Origin: Tistrella mobilis
GTDB lineage: Bacteria; Pseudomonadota; Alphaproteobacteria; Tistrellales; Tistrellaceae
Length of the DNA stretch: 64,000 nucleotides
Assembly (NCBI RefSeq): GCF_041468085.1
Contig: NZ_CP121017.1
Coordinates: 3,289,676-3,353,675, forward strand
Direction of reading: 5' to 3'
Each line of letters opens with the position of its first letter. Position 1 is the stretch's first letter. The notes beneath the pieces are model-generated. The model was not told the origin of the DNA and searched no databases. It was given only the letters and a program-made list of their open reading frames with translations. The translations under genes and the position numbers were made by a program. Positions 61,569-64,000 of the stretch are shown one piece after another.

Positions 61569-62468
61569 TTACTCGACCATGAGTGCCGGATCGAGCCCCA
61601 GCTCGGCCACCAGCCAGCGCACCAGGGCGCGGATGGTCTGCCGGCGCGAAGCCAGGCGCGGAAACACCAGGTGATGGCCGACATAGGTGATGTCGCGTGC
61701 GCGCCCCACCAGCGGCCGGACCAGCAGGCCCGACCGGATCTCCCGCTCTGCCAGCCGGGTCGATTCCAGCGCCACCCCCAACCCGTCGGTCGCCGCCGCG
61801 ATGGCCAGGAAGCTGCGGTCGAAGCGGGCGCCCTGGGGTGGCGGCGGCGCCAGGCCGTTCGCCTCGAACCAATGCGGCCAGCGGATCAGCTTGTTGTCGC
61901 TCTGAAGCAGGGTCTGGTGCAGCAGATCGGCGGGTTTGCGGATATAGGGGGCCAGGGCCGGCGTGCACAGCGGTACCACCGTCTCTTCGCCGAGCGGGAT
62001 GACCACGATGCCGTCGCGGGGCTGCACTTCGCCATAGATGATGTCGGCATCGAATTCATTGGTCTCGAACCGCGCGTAATCGGTGTTGGCGGCCAGGCGG
62101 ACATCGATCTCGGGATTGGCGTTCAGGAAGCGCGACAGCCGCGGCGTCAGCCAGGTGGCGGCGAAGCTCGGCGCGCAATGCAGCCGCAGCAGCCCGGGGC
62201 CGCTGGTCGAAATCAGGTCGATGCCGCGGCGGATTTCCTCGAAGCCGCGCCCGACATGGCCGATCAGGGCGGCACCGTCGGGGCTGAGCCGCACCGCACG
62301 GGTGGACCGCACGAACAGCACCACGCCCAGCTGATCTTCCAGCTTGCGCACCGCATGGCTGACGGCGCTGGGGGTCAACGACAATTCCTCGGCCGCCGCC
62401 CGGAACGAGCCGGTGCGCGCGGCGGCCTCGAAGGCGCGAAGCAGGGAAAGCGGCAGGGGTGGCGCCAT
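61569..62468 (-). CDS. LysR-family regulator, GcvA-like
   Basis: 299 residues. Helix-turn-helix SLLRAFEAAARTGSFRAAAEEL and SLTPSAVSHAVRKLEDQLGVVLFVR, then the effector domain with LRLHCAPSFAATWLTPRL and FDADIIYGEVQP, the GcvA-subgroup pattern. Divergent from the SDR gene, with a perfect palindrome between them, so it probably controls the SDR-transketolase genes and itself. Confidence 0.92.
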   Translation of the reverse strand: MAPPLPLSLLRAFEAAARTGSFRAAAEELSLTPSAVSHAVRKLEDQLGVVLFVRSTRAVRLSPDGAALIGHVGRGFEEIRRGIDLISTSGPGLLRLHCAPSFAATWLTPRLSRFLNANPEIDVRLAANTDYARFETNEFDADIIYGEVQPRDGIVVIPLGEETVVPLCTPALAPYIRKPADLLHQTLLQSDNKLIRWPHWFEANGLAPPPPQGARFDRSFLAIAAATDGLGVALESTRLAEREIRSGLLVRPLVGRARDITYVGHHLVFPRLASRRQTIRALVRWLVAELGLDPALMVE

Positions 62469-62487
62469 GTTACGGATGAACCTGATT

Positions 62488-62499
62488 CATCAATTGATG
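62488..62499. promoter_or_regulatory. Perfect palindrome CATCAATTGATG, LysR operator candidate
   Basis: A 12-bp perfect palindrome in the 107-bp divergent gap between the LysR and SDR genes, 20 bases from the LysR ATG. Confidence 0.55.
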
Positions 62500-62575
62500 C
62501 AAACTTCCCGTTTGTCGGGGCACGCGGGTTTGCCGATGCTTGGGTCAATCAAAACCCAAAACGGCGGAGGAAACC

Positions 62576-63340
62576 ATGCTCCTGAACGGCAGAACGGCCG
62601 TGATTTCAGGTGCGGCGAGTGCGCGCGGCATCGGCTACGCCACCGCGAAACTGTTCGCGGGCCAGGGCGCCCGGGTGGTGATTCTGGATCTCGACGAGGC
62701 GGCGTCGGCCGCCGCGGCCGCCGGCCTGCCGGCCACGCCCGCCGGCCTGCCGCATCTGGGCCTCGCCTGCGACGTCACCGACCGCGAGGCCTGCCTTGAA
62801 GCCACCGCCCGGATCATCGCCACCTGCGGCCGGATCGACGTGCTGGTCAACAATGCCGGCGTCACCCAGCCGGTGAAGCTGCTCGACATCACCCCCGCCG
62901 ACTGGGACCGCATCCAGGACGTCAACCTGCGCGGCACGCTCTATCTCAGCCAGGCGGTGATCCCGCATATGCGCGCAGCCGGCGGCGGATCCATCGCCTG
63001 CATGTCCTCGGTCTCCGCCCAGCGCGGCGGCGGCATCTTCGGCGGCCCGCACTACTCCGCCGCCAAGGCGGGGGTTCTGGGTCTCGCCAAGGCGATGGCC
63101 CGCGAATTCGGCCCGGCCGGAATCCGGGTCAACTGCATCACCCCCGGCCTCATCCAGACCGACATCACTGGCGGCAAACTGACCGACGAGATGCGCCACG
63201 AGATCCGCAAGACCATCCCGCTCGACCGGCTGGGCGAGGCCGCAGACGTCGCCGGCGCCTGCCTGTTCCTGGCCTCGGACCTCTCCTCCTACATCACCGG
63301 CGCGGTGATCGACGTGAATGGCGGCATGCTGATTCATTGA
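62576..63340 (+). CDS. Short-chain dehydrogenase/reductase
   Basis: 254 residues, classical SDR. The cofactor motif is GAASARGIGYATAKLF, with acidic LDLDEA suggesting NAD(H). DVLVNNAGVTQP, SIACMSSVSAQ with the catalytic Ser, YSAAKAGVLG with Tyr/Lys, and NCITPGLIQTDI follow. GGAGGAAA precedes the ATG. Followed by transketolase genes, so it likely oxidises a polyol or sugar derivative feeding that enzyme. Confidence 0.93.
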   Translation: MLLNGRTAVISGAASARGIGYATAKLFAGQGARVVILDLDEAASAAAAAGLPATPAGLPHLGLACDVTDREACLEATARIIATCGRIDVLVNNAGVTQPVKLLDITPADWDRIQDVNLRGTLYLSQAVIPHMRAAGGGSIACMSSVSAQRGGGIFGGPHYSAAKAGVLGLAKAMAREFGPAGIRVNCITPGLIQTDITGGKLTDEMRHEIRKTIPLDRLGEAADVAGACLFLASDLSSYITGAVIDVNGGMLIH

Positions 63341-63345
63341 TCTGG

Positions 63346-63408
63346 CCCTCGCCGGGCGGGCACTCCGTGCCGGTTTGTCAGCCCCTCGCCGGGCAGGCAC
63401 TCCGTGCC
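63346..63408. repeat. Pair of 26-bp direct repeats after the SDR gene
   Basis: Two copies starting at 63346 and 63383, differing at one base, each ending in the small dyad GGCAC-TCC-GTGCC. They sit between the SDR and transketolase genes. They may be processing or termination hairpins, or a small dispersed repeat unit. Confidence 0.65.
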
Positions 63409-63525
63409 CTTGGCCGCCGCCTCAATGGCGGCTGAGCGCTGCGCGCAGGCCGGGCGCTACCGCGCCGGCTCCACTGGCCTGGCACAGGCCCGGCTTTTCT
63501 TCTTTCCTGTATGTCGAGGTTCCTG

Positions 63526-64000
63526 ATGACCACCGAAATCGATGCGGCGCGTGGGCACGCGCTGGCCAATGTGAGCCTGGCGGAGCGCGCCTGGCGCATC
63601 CGGCGGCTGGCGGTGCGGATGGGGGAGGTTCAGGGGCAGGGCTATGTCGGCCAGGCCCTGGGTGTCGCCGATCTGCTGGCCGTCTCCTATTTCCACGCCC
63701 TGCGCTACCGCCCCGAGGATCCGCTCTGGGAGGGGCGGGACCGCTTCCTGCTCTCGATCGGCCACTATGCCATCGCCCTTTATGCCGCGCTGATCGAAGC
63801 CGGCATCATCCCCGAGGACGAGCTTGAAACCTATGGCACCGACGACAGCCGGCTGCCGATGTCGGGCATGGCCGCCTATACCCCGGGCATGGAGATCACC
63901 GGCGGCTCGCTGGGCCATGGCCTGCCGATCGCGATCGGCATGGCGCTGGGGCTGAAGCGCAAGGCCTCCACCTCGTTCATCTACAATCTGATGTCCGATG
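63526..64000 (+). CDS. Transketolase, N-terminal (TPP-binding) subunit, cut by window end
   Basis: The first 158 residues of a split transketolase. RRLAVRMGEVQGQGYVGQALGVADLLAV, the LLSIGHYAIALYAAL segment and MEITGGSLGHGLPIAIGMALG, the start of the TPP/Mg site, are visible. A separate N-terminal subunit of about 270-280 residues is expected, with its C-terminal partner gene downstream. GAGG lies seven bases upstream of the chosen ATG; an in-frame ATG five codons earlier lacks a site. Probably one operon with the SDR gene. The sugar substrate is unknown. Confidence 0.9.
   Translation, partial: MTTEIDAARGHALANVSLAERAWRIRRLAVRMGEVQGQGYVGQALGVADLLAVSYFHALRYRPEDPLWEGRDRFLLSIGHYAIALYAALIEAGIIPEDELETYGTDDSRLPMSGMAAYTPGMEITGGSLGHGLPIAIGMALGLKRKASTSFIYNLMSD

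Overview
The window is a high-GC chromosomal segment of an alphaproteobacterium, most likely of the Rhodospirillales/Geminicoccales-Tistrella side of the class. The class assignment rests on the aroQ-accB-accC and aat-DUF2155-MlaD-NDUFA12 blocks, the mitochondrial-type complex I accessory subunit, the class II (B12-dependent) ribonucleotide reductase, a DUF1127 protein and a phasin. The genus is inference only. No rRNA, tRNA, CRISPR array, transposase or integrase was seen.

Layout. 1-4.8 kb: hppD (cut by the window edge) diverges from a MarR regulator, followed by a soluble chemoreceptor-like protein with its domains in unusual order and a membrane ferredoxin-adenylate cyclase. 4.8-15.6 kb: one minus-strand, mostly overlapping gene set that looks like a small biosynthetic cluster: glutathione S-transferase, glutathione synthetase, a condensation-less NRPS (adenylation-carrier-reductase), aldo/keto reductase, Fe(II)/2-oxoglutarate dioxygenase, membrane desaturase/hydroxylase, EamA exporter and an ATP-grasp ligase. 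15.7-26.9 kb: thiS-thiG fusion, aroQ-accBC, then a D-threonine-aldolase-like gene, a beta-helix/tailspike-like protein and ycjX-ycjF placed between accC and aat, then DUF2155, mlaD and NDUFA12. 27-31.3 kb: nrdJ behind two NrdR-like boxes.

31.3-36.9 kb is a candidate defence locus. An AbiEii-type nucleotidyltransferase with a small partner converges on a four-gene operon encoding a MotA/ZorA-like channel with a long coiled-coil tail, an OmpA/ZorB-like stator, a membrane-anchored VWA-like protein and a four-TM coiled-coil protein. 37.3-41.4 kb: DUF2000 and a branched-chain amino-acid-type ABC operon lacking its binding protein; a binding protein lies alone at 48.2-49.4 kb. 41.5-48 kb: LysR/SLC13 permease pair, VOC protein, the rtcB/rtcR RNA-repair pair with a sigma-54 promoter, and an NsrR regulator preceded by its own candidate box.

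49.9-50.5 kb holds a DUF1127 gene followed by about 350 nt of successive hairpins with C-rich loops. Three of these have the identical loop CCCTCCCT on different but compensating stems, and the run ends in a strong terminator. This closely resembles the CcaF1-CcsR small-RNA locus of Rhodobacter. 50.5-57.4 kb is a complete ABC uptake operon with a built-in acyl-CoA ligase, followed by a metallo-beta-lactamase-fold hydrolase, an acyl-CoA dehydrogenase of the DmdC type and a phasin. The window ends with a LysR/SDR pair and the start of a split transketolase.

The strongest leads are the hairpin array near 50.1-50.5 kb, the ZorAB-like four-gene membrane operon at 32.3-36.8 kb, and the NRPS-reductase/ATP-grasp cluster at 4.8-15.6 kb. 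All assignments come from reading motifs and gene order by eye, without database searches.
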